Positions 17,013 to 25,147 of a DNA stretch of 64,000 bases are shown in pieces. The stretch comes from Gloeocapsa sp. DLM2.Bin57 (GTDB lineage Bacteria; Cyanobacteriota; Cyanobacteriia; Cyanobacteriales; Gloeocapsaceae): positions 1 to 64,000 of the forward strand of contig RECR01000050.1 in the NCBI GenBank assembly GCA_007693955.1, read 5' to 3'. A program made the position numbers and the translations under genes. Positions within the stretch are counted from its first letter, which is position 1. Each line of letters starts with the position of its first letter. Below the pieces are notes generated by a model. It made no database searches. It was not told the origin of the DNA and saw only the letters and a list, made by a program, of their open reading frames with translations.

Positions 17013-17954
17013 CTAAAGCAAATTAATTTTGTCGATGATTAAGCCAAGACTCAATAGCAACCCACTAATAAAATGAAAGTTAACCGCTAGGAATTTACAG
17101 TTACTGACTAAATCTGGTTGAGAGTGGTATTGTCTGACGTGATTTACTAGTTGATAAGCAAAGGGTAAACTAGCCAATGTCAACAATGTCCAAGGTGAAA
17201 AGAGTTTGAAGATAACTAGAAGGGTGATTAACACAAACACCGTGATTACTGATAAGGTTAAAATTTGGGCACTTTTGGCTGTACCTAGTCTGACTACTGG
17301 CGATCGCTTTCCTGCTGCTATATCGTCTTCTACTTGGTGAAAATGGGAACAAAACAGAATAATTGAGGTGGTTATACCAATAATTATCCCCGTTGCTAAC
17401 CCTAGATAAGAAAAGCTTTGATTCTGGGCATATTCGGCCGCGGCGATCGCTAATGGTCCAAAACAAATAAAACAGATAATTTCTCCTAAGCCTTGATAAC
17501 CGAGACGAAAGGGTGGACCTTGATAGGTATAGCCCAATAGACAACATAAGATGACTATTGCCAACACTACCCAATCTCTTAACCAGTAGCTAATCAGGAT
17601 AATTCCACAGACACCTAAACCTAAAAAAAGATTACTGAGCCAAAACACCAAGGTTTGATTACCCGTCAGATTAACTACTGAGTGGGCTTTACGCTTATCA
17701 ATCCCTGTATCTGCATCAAAAACATCGTTACTGAGATTTAACCAAGCAATAATGGCGATCGCTGCTCCCATAAATGTTCCATAAATTCCCCAATGGAGTT
17801 GTTGACTATGAGCATAACCTACCGCTGTACCAGCGCTGATAGGTATTACTGCTACTGTGTACATGGGTATTTTTATGGCTGCATACCAAAGTTTTTGCTG
17901 ATGCTCTTTTAGTATTTCTATTGTCATATATTGCTCATTAAATTTTAAGCTCAC
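17013..17954 (-). CDS. menA: 1,4-dihydroxy-2-naphthoate phytyltransferase (phylloquinone biosynthesis)
   Basis: This UbiA-family enzyme has up to 313 residues and about eight or nine membrane helices. It prenylates 1,4-dihydroxy-2-naphthoate on the way to phylloquinone, the A1 electron carrier of photosystem I. The sequence I-K-I-P-M-Y-T-V-A-V-I-P-I-S-A-G-T-A-V-G-Y near residues 28-48 and the motif N-D-V-F-D-A-D-T-G-I-D are typical of cyanobacterial/plant MenA. The second Asp motif lies near H-F-H-Q-V-E-D-D. The start is uncertain: GTG at 17954 overlaps the upstream gene by 17 bases, and ATG at 17927 (ten residues shorter) is equally plausible. Confidence 0.93.
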   Translation of the reverse strand: MSLKFNEQYMTIEILKEHQQKLWYAAIKIPMYTVAVIPISAGTAVGYAHSQQLHWGIYGTFMGAAIAIIAWLNLSNDVFDADTGIDKRKAHSVVNLTGNQTLVFWLSNLFLGLGVCGIILISYWLRDWVVLAIVILCCLLGYTYQGPPFRLGYQGLGEIICFICFGPLAIAAAEYAQNQSFSYLGLATGIIIGITTSIILFCSHFHQVEDDIAAGKRSPVVRLGTAKSAQILTLSVITVFVLITLLVIFKLFSPWTLLTLASLPFAYQLVNHVRQYHSQPDLVSNCKFLAVNFHFISGLLLSLGLIIDKINLL

Positions 17955-18531
17955 ATTCGAGAAGACGGGTTAAAAAATTGGTGGCCATTTTTAAGCCATA
18001 AGCTGACTTCCAAGAAACCGCAGGAAAACAACCTCTTGGGGCTTCTAAACTGAAATCCCAACTATCATAGTTATTAACTTGCCATTGATTGTTAACTCGC
18101 CAACCTACAGCCTCTCCATATTTTTGAAAGATTTCTACGTCTTGGGTTTGCAGAGTTGCTGCATTTCCTCCCACCCTTAAGTATATCCCTAGTTGGACAC
18201 TGTAACCAAAGCGTTGCTCGCTATTATCTAACCAGAGGCGATCGATTACACGCAAAGAATCACAAGAAATTTGTTTAAGATCATTTGGAGTTACATCATC
18301 CATGTCTCTTTCTCCTGTGATCGCTAAAATGAGGTTTTTTGTCTCTAAATCTGCAGCTTTAAACTCTTTTGCTATTAATAATTCTTGTAACTTTTTATAT
18401 CTGTCTATATCTGTGACTAAGGTTAATTTTTCTTCTAATCTCTTGATTCTTTGTTCGAGTTGTGCTAGTTTCTCGATCTTTTCCTCTAACTGTGTGAGGC
18501 GATCGCTGTAATCAATTTCTGGTTCTGACAT
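17938..18531 (-). CDS. GUN4-domain protein with N-terminal coiled coil
   Basis: This is a 197-residue protein. Residues 8-45 form a charged heptad-rich coiled coil (L-E-E-K-I-E-K-L-A). The rest is a GUN4 fold, with Y-K-K-L-Q-E-L-L-I-A-K-E-F-K-A-A-D-L-E-T at about residues 45-65 and S-L-R-V-I-D-R-L-W. GUN4 proteins bind Mg-protoporphyrin and stimulate Mg-chelatase, but cyanobacteria also have several other GUN4-domain proteins of unknown role. The N-terminal coiled coil suggests a paralogue rather than canonical Gun4. The end overlaps the possible GTG start of menA, suggesting co-transcription. Confidence 0.85.
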   Translation of the reverse strand: MSEPEIDYSDRLTQLEEKIEKLAQLEQRIKRLEEKLTLVTDIDRYKKLQELLIAKEFKAADLETKNLILAITGERDMDDVTPNDLKQISCDSLRVIDRLWLDNSEQRFGYSVQLGIYLRVGGNAATLQTQDVEIFQKYGEAVGWRVNNQWQVNNYDSWDFSLEAPRGCFPAVSWKSAYGLKMATNFLTRLLECELKI

Positions 18532-18685
18532 GAGTCTAGGAGTAAAGTTTTTTTAGTTTATATCATAAATTTAAAGAATTGTAAATTATAAGGAATATGA
18601 GTAGTTTTGCTCTCGTAAAACCTCAAGTAACTATGATAAATTGAGTTATCTAATCAAGTTATTTGTTTAAATTTCTTAATAAAAA

Positions 18686-19003
18686 ATGAAACATTATCAC
18701 GATGAATGGATACAAGAATGGTGTCAAGACAATGGTTGGACTGATTTATTTATAGAAAGAAGTTTATATTGGGCTTTTCCTCCTGGTGCGGTAATGCCAG
18801 AACCAATACCAGTAAAGGTTTTAAAATTAATTAAGGAACAAAAAGGTCTTTGTCAACAAGAGAGACTTTGGTTGATTTTCGCAGCAGCAATCACCATCAT
18901 TACTGTGTTAAGTAGTTTATTAGCTGGTTGTCCTGTACCTTTAGTATTAGCTTTTGCTTTTAATGCCATTACAGTAGCACAACTTGAGCCAGAGTTTGCT
19001 TAA
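18686..19003 (+). CDS. small conserved membrane-associated hypothetical protein
   Basis: This is a 105-residue protein of unknown function. The N-terminal 65 residues are soluble and Trp-rich (several W in the first 30 residues, then A-F-P-P-G-A-V-M-P). Residues about 72-100 form a hydrophobic hairpin or one long membrane segment (L-I-F-A-A-A-I-T-I-I-T-V-L and C-P-V-P-L-V-L-A-F-A-F). The composition and clean ATG start support a real gene. I do not recognise a named family. Confidence 0.65.
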   Translation: MKHYHDEWIQEWCQDNGWTDLFIERSLYWAFPPGAVMPEPIPVKVLKLIKEQKGLCQQERLWLIFAAAITIITVLSSLLAGCPVPLVLAFAFNAITVAQLEPEFA

Positions 19004-19036
19004 GGGTAATTAGGACTATCGCTGCTGTGATATTAG

Positions 19037-19849
19037 TTACTTATTGTAGTTTTTCTTCAAAACAGGTAACACACCTAGAGTAAATAAAGTACCCAGAATC
19101 GTCAAGGGTTCAGGGATTGGCTCTGGTTGGGGTACAATTGTACCGTAGCCAAGAGTACTAAAGGTAGCTGCATAGGAAAGGGTGGGATTGTTAGCGTTAG
19201 GATCACTATAACTAGCTTCGATTACTTCTAATCCTTCTAAACCAATGGGAATCAAAGCAACTCCATTATTTACAGGGATTTCGTTACCTTGATATTCAAC
19301 TAAAGGATTAGTAAGTAAGGAGTTGTTGAAAAAAACCCTAACGGGTAAAGTGTCTCCTGCTGTTAAATCAAAAGGACTAGATTGAGGTCTAATTTCCAGA
19401 GGTTGACCAAAAGATCGACTAATGGGAAAATCTTCATTAAATATACCTGTAGCGTATTTAAGATATTGACCAGTATTCTCAAAACCTATCTCTGCTGCTT
19501 CTTCTGCTGTGATGTTATCGTAGCTACCATCGGGATTCTCTCTCCAAAACCCGTTATCATAACTACCACTATAAGCTGCAGCAGGAACAACTGTATTTAT
19601 AAACAAACGACCGTTAGTAAAGGTAGTTGTACTCGGGATAACGTTACCCGAAATGTCGTAAGCGTTAGCACCAGTAAACTTGTTAAGATCAAAAGGCTCG
19701 GGTGTACCTTCTTCAGGGTGTCCAAAAAATATCTCCCCTCTAGTAGGATTGATTTGTTCAAACCAGATTACATGAGCTGAAACCGATTGACTCAGCAAAA
19801 CTGGTGCAATTGCGGTTGTCCACAAGAGATGTTTAACTAGTTGATTCAT
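19037..19849 (-). CDS. secreted DUF4198-like protein with PEP-CTERM anchor
   Basis: This 270-residue protein has a signal peptide (about residues 1-25, ending S-V-S-A-H). A beta-rich DUF4198-like domain follows. It closes with a PEP-CTERM sorting signal: P-E-P-L-T-I-L-G-T at about 250-258, then a hydrophobic stretch and a basic end (K-K-N-Y-N-K). DUF4198/NikM-like proteins are periplasmic and are often linked with metal uptake; here the mature N-terminus H-V-I-W-F begins with His, as expected for such a metal-site domain. Metal binding is an inference. The PEP-CTERM motif suggests exosortase-mediated surface display. Confidence 0.72.
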   Translation of the reverse strand: MNQLVKHLLWTTAIAPVLLSQSVSAHVIWFEQINPTRGEIFFGHPEEGTPEPFDLNKFTGANAYDISGNVIPSTTTFTNGRLFINTVVPAAAYSGSYDNGFWRENPDGSYDNITAEEAAEIGFENTGQYLKYATGIFNEDFPISRSFGQPLEIRPQSSPFDLTAGDTLPVRVFFNNSLLTNPLVEYQGNEIPVNNGVALIPIGLEGLEVIEASYSDPNANNPTLSYAATFSTLGYGTIVPQPEPIPEPLTILGTLFTLGVLPVLKKNYNK

Positions 19850-19995
19850 TGCTTTTAGATTAATTTGGTGATAATGCTTTGAATCCTAGCAGTACCTTTT
19901 GTGGCTAAACAATCCTATCTAGGGGGATTTTGGGAATAATTTAAGGTTCTCTTCACATTTTTAGAGGGCACAGAGGTTGCGCCCTAGCTAAGATA

Positions 19996-20208
19996 TTAGA
20001 GACTGCTTAACCAAGTAATTAAACCTTCGTGGGTGATTAATTCAAAACCAATTAAGGAAATAAAGCCAATCATCGCTAGACGTCCGTTCATTTTTTCAGC
20101 GTACTTGTTGAAACCGAATTGTTGGTTAGCATCTACATACATTTTAGGCTCGAGCGCATAGTTATTTAAGCGTCCTTGTTCTTCGGTTACATAGCTACGT
20201 TGAGTCAT
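19996..20208 (-). CDS. hli: high-light-inducible protein (one-helix chlorophyll a/b-binding family)
   Basis: This is a 70-residue protein with a single membrane helix. The chlorophyll-binding motif E-K-M-N-G-R-L-A-M (ExxNxRxAM) is near residues 38-46. The N-terminus has Y-A-L-E-P-K-M-Y-V-D-A-N-Q-Q-F-G-F-N-K-Y-like sequence, also seen in other HLIPs. HLIPs bind chlorophyll and carotenoid, protect pigment-binding intermediates and accumulate under high light. The single gene is divergent from the cobW transcript. Confidence 0.95.
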   Translation of the reverse strand: MTQRSYVTEEQGRLNNYALEPKMYVDANQQFGFNKYAEKMNGRLAMIGFISLIGFELITHEGLITWLSSL

Positions 20209-20273
20209 AATAAAATTCCTGTTTAAGTTTATGTAAATAATTATAACAATATGTTAACTTTTTTTGCAACCCC

Positions 20274-20302
20274 TTGACAAAATTTTTTTGATTTGCTAAG
20301 TC
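20274..20302 (+). promoter_or_regulatory. candidate promoter of the cobW transcript
   Basis: A perfect TTGACA at 20274-20279 is followed, after 17 bases, by TAAGTC at 20297-20302, a weak -10. It lies just before the cobalamin riboswitch, so transcription would begin at about the first base of the aptamer. Confidence 0.45.
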
Positions 20303-20310
20303 TAGAGATA

Positions 20311-20433
20311 TTGGTTCTAGTGGGGAGCAGCTACTAGAAGTAAGGGGGAAAGTACGTGTGTAAATCCGTCGCTGTCCCGCAACTGTGATGAAATAAAGAA
20401 TTTCTAAGTCAGGATACCCGCCAATATAACCAA
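20311..20433 (+). promoter_or_regulatory. cobalamin (B12) riboswitch upstream of cobW
   Basis: The sequence carries the conserved cobalamin aptamer elements in order: G-G-G-G-G-A-A-A near 20344, then T-A-A-A-T-C-C-G-T-C, T-C-C-C-G-C-A-A-C-T-G-T near 20375-20390, and the B12 box A-G-T-C-A-G-G-A-T-A-C-C-C-G-C-C at 20407-20422. The closing P1 helix is visible: TTGGTT at 20311-20316 pairs with AACCAA at 20428-20433. The coding start of CobW is 38 bases downstream. Control could be at transcription or translation. No strong intrinsic terminator is seen between the aptamer and the ATG. Confidence 0.93.
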
Positions 20434-20470
20434 CACAACAAATCTGCGAGGCACAGGTTTAAGATAAATC

Positions 20471-21511
20471 ATGCACAAAATCCCTGTTACAGTGATCACA
20501 GGTTTTCTCGGGGCTGGGAAAACCACCTTGATACGTCATTTATTACAAAACAATCAAGGACGCAAAATCGCGGTTTTAGTCAATGAATTTGGCGAAGTCG
20601 GTATAGATGGAGAGTTATTGCGTTCTTGTCAAATTTGCGATACAGATAATAATATTGTGGAGTTAACTAACGGTTGTCTCTGTTGTACAGTCCAAGAAGA
20701 ATTCTATCCGACGATGCAAGAATTACTCAAAAGACGAGAGGAGATAGACTGTATCTTAATCGAGACATCTGGGTTAGCTCTACCAAAACCCTTGATACAA
20801 GCTTTTCGTTGGCAAGAAATTCGTAATGGTGCTACCGTAGATGGGGTGGTCACGGTTGTAGATGCCAAAGCGATCGCCGATGGTGATCTAGTCAGTGATT
20901 TAGAAGGTATCCAAAAAATGAGAGAAGCTGATGAGAGTCTCGAACACGAAACCCCTTTAGAGGAGTTATTTGAGGATCAGTTAGCTTGCGCGGATTTAGT
21001 CTTATTAACTAAAACAGATTTACTCGATGAATCGAGTTTAACCAAAGTAAAAGACGCTTTAGCAGAACAATTACCTAGGGGAGTAAAAGTTCTTCCCGTT
21101 GAACAAGGTATGATCTCAGCGAATCTGTTATTAGGATTTAACGCAGCGGTAGAGGATAATCTTGATAGTCGTCCTTCTCATCACGATCACGAAGATGAAC
21201 ACGAACACGATGAGGAGATTAACTCAGTACATTTAGTATTTAATCAAGAATTTGAGCCACAAATTTTGATAGCTAAATTGCAAGAGCTAGTTAAACAACA
21301 AGAAATTTATCGTATCAAGGGTTTTGTCAGTGTTCCTCATAAACCGATGCGTCTAGTTTTACAAGGGGTAGGGAATCGCTTTGATTCTTTTTACGATCGC
21401 CTATGGTTAGAGACAGAATCTCGTCTCACCCGTTTAGTTTTGATTGGGAGAAATTTAGACTCTGATTCTTTACAACAAGTTATAGCGCTACGCGCAGGTA
21501 ATAGGGAATAG
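20471..21511 (+). CDS. cobW: CobW-type GTPase / metal chaperone (COG0523)
   Basis: This 346-residue P-loop GTPase has Walker A GFLGAGKTT at residues 11-19, the family motif C-L-C-C (residues 69-72) and a His/Asp/Glu-rich metal-binding loop near residues 236-249. A C-terminal CobW_C domain follows. COG0523 proteins deliver Zn, Co or other metals to target enzymes; CobW is tied to cobalt insertion in cobalamin synthesis. The cobalamin riboswitch directly upstream favours the cobalt/B12 function over Zn-type relatives. Confidence 0.95.
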   Translation: MHKIPVTVITGFLGAGKTTLIRHLLQNNQGRKIAVLVNEFGEVGIDGELLRSCQICDTDNNIVELTNGCLCCTVQEEFYPTMQELLKRREEIDCILIETSGLALPKPLIQAFRWQEIRNGATVDGVVTVVDAKAIADGDLVSDLEGIQKMREADESLEHETPLEELFEDQLACADLVLLTKTDLLDESSLTKVKDALAEQLPRGVKVLPVEQGMISANLLLGFNAAVEDNLDSRPSHHDHEDEHEHDEEINSVHLVFNQEFEPQILIAKLQELVKQQEIYRIKGFVSVPHKPMRLVLQGVGNRFDSFYDRLWLETESRLTRLVLIGRNLDSDSLQQVIALRAGNRE

Positions 21512-21546
21512 AGGGGAGCTTCTGAGATGGGAGAAGGGAGAGGGGA

Positions 21547-21570
21547 GAATTCGGAATACCGTTCCACCTA
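21547..21570. repeat. inverted copy of the GGTGGAAC/TTCCGAATTC dispersed repeat
   Basis: The reverse complement of these 24 bases matches the repeat at 8268-8312 with one octamer instead of three. It lies between the convergent cobW and smc genes, as the 8.3 kb copy lies between convergent bciB and purB. Confidence 0.75.
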
Positions 21571-21603
21571 ACCCCTTTCCTCGGAACTCTTTATATGATT
21601 TCA

Positions 21604-24600
21604 CTACCATTTCACTCCTAAAACTTGAGTTGAAGCGCCACGAGCTTGAGTAACACCTATGGTACGCTCTGACGCTTCAATCATGGGGCGACGTAAACTA
21701 ACCACGATAAATTGAGCTTGTTGAGCTTGATGTTTAATCATTTTAGCCAACTTTTCGACGTTAGCTCCATCCAAAAACATATCTACTTCATCAAACACAT
21801 AAAAAGGTGAAGGACGATATAGTTGAAGTGCAAAAATAAAACTAAGAGCGGTCAAAGATTTTTCACCACCAGACATAGAGCTTAAACGTTGTACAGGTTT
21901 TCCTTTCGGGTGAGCAACAAGATTTAACCCTCCACTAAAGGGATTTTCGGGGTTTTCTAATTGTAAGTAACCATCTCCCTCAGAAAGGGTAGCAAAGATA
22001 CTCTCAAAGTTTTGGTTAACTACTGTAAATGCTTCCTGAAATGCTTGTAAACGAGCGGTAGTAAAGGTTTCTATTCTTAATAATAACTCGGTGCGTTCAG
22101 CTTCTAGAGTGCTTAATTTAGTTTTAAGTGTTTCGAGTCGCTCTTGGTTTTCTTGATATTCTGCTAGTGCTAACATGTTGACTGGACCTATTCCCTCTAA
22201 TCGTTTTTGCAGTTGACTAACTTCTTTTTGAATGAGGTTTGATTGTTCACTAAGACTAGCGGTGAATGTGGGTATCTCGGGTAAAGGGTTAGGAAGTTCC
22301 TGACTTTGATTAGTAATAGTCTCTTGTAGTTGGTTTTGTCTTTGTTGTCTCTGGGTTTGTGTTTCTTTGAGTTTTTCTAGTTCCCAAGTTTGTTGTTGTT
22401 GTTGCTGTTGTAAGTCTCTAAGGTTATTTTCAGCTAGATCCCTTTCTTGTTTGATAGCTAATAATTCTGTAGAAAGTTGGGCGATCGCCTCTTCACTTGC
22501 GGCTATTTCTGCTAGAGTTTGAGCGATTTCTTGATTAATTTCTACATTTTCTGCTGCTGTTTCGAGACTTTCTCTTTCTGTTGCTGAGATATTCTCTTCT
22601 GTTTCCCTAATTTTCTCTCTGACGCGCTCTAATTCTGAGGTTATTTCTTTACTAAGACTCTGTATTTTTTGGATTTCTTGTTCAATATTTTTTAACTCTC
22701 CTAATTGATTTTGTAAGATTATTTGCTGATTTTGCCATTCTTGATGTATTCCTGCTCCTTCTAATTCTTGTAATGATTGTTGTTTAATACTCAATTCTTG
22801 ACTTAATCTGGCTATTTCTGGATTTAATTGGTTGATTTGTTGATTTTTTGCCTCTAATTCTTGGCTAAATTCGGTTAATTCACGATTTAAACGTTCTTGT
22901 TGGATATTTAATCCCTGAATTTCTTCTCTCAATCTTTCTTGTCGCAATTGTTGTTTTAATTGTTGTTGACGTAAATCGGTAAAATCCTGTTTTAATTGAG
23001 CTAATTTATGAGATTTTTCCACAATTAAAGCTTCATTTCTTGTTAAAATCTGTGTTATTTCTTCTAGACGCATTTTTTGACTAGATTCTTGGTTATCTAC
23101 CACTCCAAAATGTAGAGTATTTCGCTGTGGTGTACTCCCTCCTGTCATTGCTCCAGTTGTTTCTAGTATATCTCCATCTAGAGTAACGATCCGATATTTT
23201 CCTAAATAAGCGCGAGCTGATTCTAGACTATCAAAGACTATAGTATTGCCAAAAACATAAGCAAAAATAGTGCGATATTGACTTGCACAGGTAATTAAAT
23301 TAACCGCTAAATCTAGATAACCTGGAGCATATCTTAAGGCTACTGTATCAATTATTTGGGGAGCTTTGATTTTATTTAAAGGTAAAAAAGTTGCTCTTCC
23401 TGCGTTTCTAGTTTTTAAAAATTTAATAGCTTCTGCTGCTACTTGGTCATCACTAACTACTAGATAACCTAAACGTCCTCCTCCTGCTATTTCTAGTGCT
23501 AATTGATAACGTGGTTCAACTTGTCCTAATTGAGCTACTAATCCATGTATTCCTGGTATTTGTGCTTGTAAAATAATATTGCTAGTATATGTACCTTGAG
23601 CTTGTTTATTTGCTTCTATTTTGTCTAATTGTCGTTGTATTTCTCTTTCTTCTTGATTTAGTCTTTTAGTGGTTACTTGGGCTAAGTTAATTTCTTGTTC
23701 TGTTTGACTAATTTCTGCAGCTAAAGATTGTAACTCAGTTTCACTGAAAGCTAATTGACTATTTAAATAATCTGTTTCTGTCTGTTTGCTGATTAGTTGT
23801 TCTTCTTGTTGGTTTAATAATTCTCTATTTTGCTTAAGTTTTTCTTCTAAATTATTACATTTTTCTGTATTCTTAATCACAATCTTTTGATAATTACTTA
23901 AGTCATTTTGTATCTGGTTAATCTCCTGATTAATTTGACTCTGTTGCTGAATAATTTCTGCAGAGTTTTGAGCTATTTTCTTGATATTATCTTCAGTTTG
24001 TTGAACAGTTTGTTGTAATTGTTCTTGTTGTTGAGTTAGTGATGGTATTTGGTTAAGGATTTGTTCTTGTTGTTGGCTTAACTCTGTTAAATTTTCTTGA
24101 TATTGAACTACTTGTTCTCTATTTTCATTGATACTTTGTTGCAGTTTAATAATTTTATTTTCTAGGTTATGTTTAAGTTTAACTTGTTGTTGATGTTTAG
24201 CTTGAGCTGTAGCCAAATTAGCAGCAATAGTTAATTGTTGTTCCTCTCCCATTGCTTTAACTTGTTGATTGAGATGATTAACATGATCATTAGCCTGTTG
24301 GAGGGATATAGTTAAAGAAGCTAACCCTGTTTCTAGTTGAGTAATGGTGAGATTATCCTGATTAATTTCAGTGATTAACTGTTGTTGTTGTTCCTGTAAT
24401 AAGCGCCAATTGATGACGATTAACCAATTTTGTTTTTCTTGAATAGTTAATTTAAGCTGTTGATATTTTTCTGCTTTAAGACAATCTGTAGAAAGGCGAT
24501 CGCTGATTTTAGTTAATTCCTCGACAATGATTTGATAACGCTCTTCAGTGGTCCTAACTTCAGCTAAAGTTTGTTTAGTTTGCTCAATTTTGCGGTCAAA

Positions 24601-25104
24601 TTCGGCGACTCCTGCTAATTCATCGATAATTTCTCGTCTTTCGCGGTTATTCATGGTAATAATGCGAGTAACGTCACCTTGAAGGACGACATTATAACCT
24701 TCGGGATAGATGCGGAGACGATTGAGTTCTTGATGCAGTTCGGTTAGAGTACAGGATTGCTCATTGATATAATAAGTAGATGTATAGTTACCACCTTGAG
24801 TTGCTCGTAAACGTCTAGTAACCTTGTGTGTTTTTTCCTCTCCTAAATCAAAGGTAACAGAGACATAAGCTTCAGCGGTTTTACGTTGTTGGGTGTGGTG
24901 ATGACTAATCAAATCCGGGAGACGTTCAGCGCGCATACCACGAGAGCTAGCTAACCCGAGACAAAACAAGATAGCATCGAGAATATTGGACTTTCCCGAG
25001 CCATTTGGACCAGAAATAACCGTAAATCCAGGAAAAAAGGGAACTTTGGTAATACCGCTAAAAGATTTAAAATGAGCTAGCTCGATATTTTGAATATGAA
25101 CCAT
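21604..25104 (-). CDS. smc: chromosome segregation ATPase SMC
   Basis: This 1166-residue protein is a full-length SMC. Walker A (GPNGSGKSN) is at residues 32-40. Two long Gln/Glu/Leu-rich coiled coils (about 165-500 and 680-1010) flank a hinge (about 515-670, with G-I-H-G-L-V-A-Q-L-G and E-I-A-G-G-G). The C-terminal head has signature S-M-S-G-G-E-K-S-L-T at 1076-1085 and Walker B F-Y-V-F-D-E-V-D at 1101-1108. It forms condensin with ScpA/ScpB and organises the nucleoid. The coiled-coil region is rich in CAA/TTG-type Gln codons, giving apparent local repeats. Confidence 0.98.
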   Translation of the reverse strand: MVHIQNIELAHFKSFSGITKVPFFPGFTVISGPNGSGKSNILDAILFCLGLASSRGMRAERLPDLISHHHTQQRKTAEAYVSVTFDLGEEKTHKVTRRLRATQGGNYTSTYYINEQSCTLTELHQELNRLRIYPEGYNVVLQGDVTRIITMNNRERREIIDELAGVAEFDRKIEQTKQTLAEVRTTEERYQIIVEELTKISDRLSTDCLKAEKYQQLKLTIQEKQNWLIVINWRLLQEQQQQLITEINQDNLTITQLETGLASLTISLQQANDHVNHLNQQVKAMGEEQQLTIAANLATAQAKHQQQVKLKHNLENKIIKLQQSINENREQVVQYQENLTELSQQQEQILNQIPSLTQQQEQLQQTVQQTEDNIKKIAQNSAEIIQQQSQINQEINQIQNDLSNYQKIVIKNTEKCNNLEEKLKQNRELLNQQEEQLISKQTETDYLNSQLAFSETELQSLAAEISQTEQEINLAQVTTKRLNQEEREIQRQLDKIEANKQAQGTYTSNIILQAQIPGIHGLVAQLGQVEPRYQLALEIAGGGRLGYLVVSDDQVAAEAIKFLKTRNAGRATFLPLNKIKAPQIIDTVALRYAPGYLDLAVNLITCASQYRTIFAYVFGNTIVFDSLESARAYLGKYRIVTLDGDILETTGAMTGGSTPQRNTLHFGVVDNQESSQKMRLEEITQILTRNEALIVEKSHKLAQLKQDFTDLRQQQLKQQLRQERLREEIQGLNIQQERLNRELTEFSQELEAKNQQINQLNPEIARLSQELSIKQQSLQELEGAGIHQEWQNQQIILQNQLGELKNIEQEIQKIQSLSKEITSELERVREKIRETEENISATERESLETAAENVEINQEIAQTLAEIAASEEAIAQLSTELLAIKQERDLAENNLRDLQQQQQQQTWELEKLKETQTQRQQRQNQLQETITNQSQELPNPLPEIPTFTASLSEQSNLIQKEVSQLQKRLEGIGPVNMLALAEYQENQERLETLKTKLSTLEAERTELLLRIETFTTARLQAFQEAFTVVNQNFESIFATLSEGDGYLQLENPENPFSGGLNLVAHPKGKPVQRLSSMSGGEKSLTALSFIFALQLYRPSPFYVFDEVDMFLDGANVEKLAKMIKHQAQQAQFIVVSLRRPMIEASERTIGVTQARGASTQVLGVKW

Positions 25105-25147
25105 AGTAGAATAGCTGAGAAAATTGTCTTGATTAGGATAATAACTT

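Noticed and set aside
17170-17574. A 134-codon ORF on the same strand as menA, in another frame.
   Set aside because: It lies entirely inside menA, has no ribosome-binding site and has a random-looking composition. menA itself is complete.
19382-19780. A 132-codon plus-strand ORF opposite the DUF4198/PEP-CTERM gene.
   Set aside because: The minus-strand gene has a clear signal peptide and sorting signal. The plus frame is Cys- and Ser-rich without structure and looks like a shadow.
22380-24500. Apparent long repeats rich in CAA/TTG inside smc.
   Set aside because: They arise from Gln/Leu-rich coiled-coil codons and are not independent DNA repeats.
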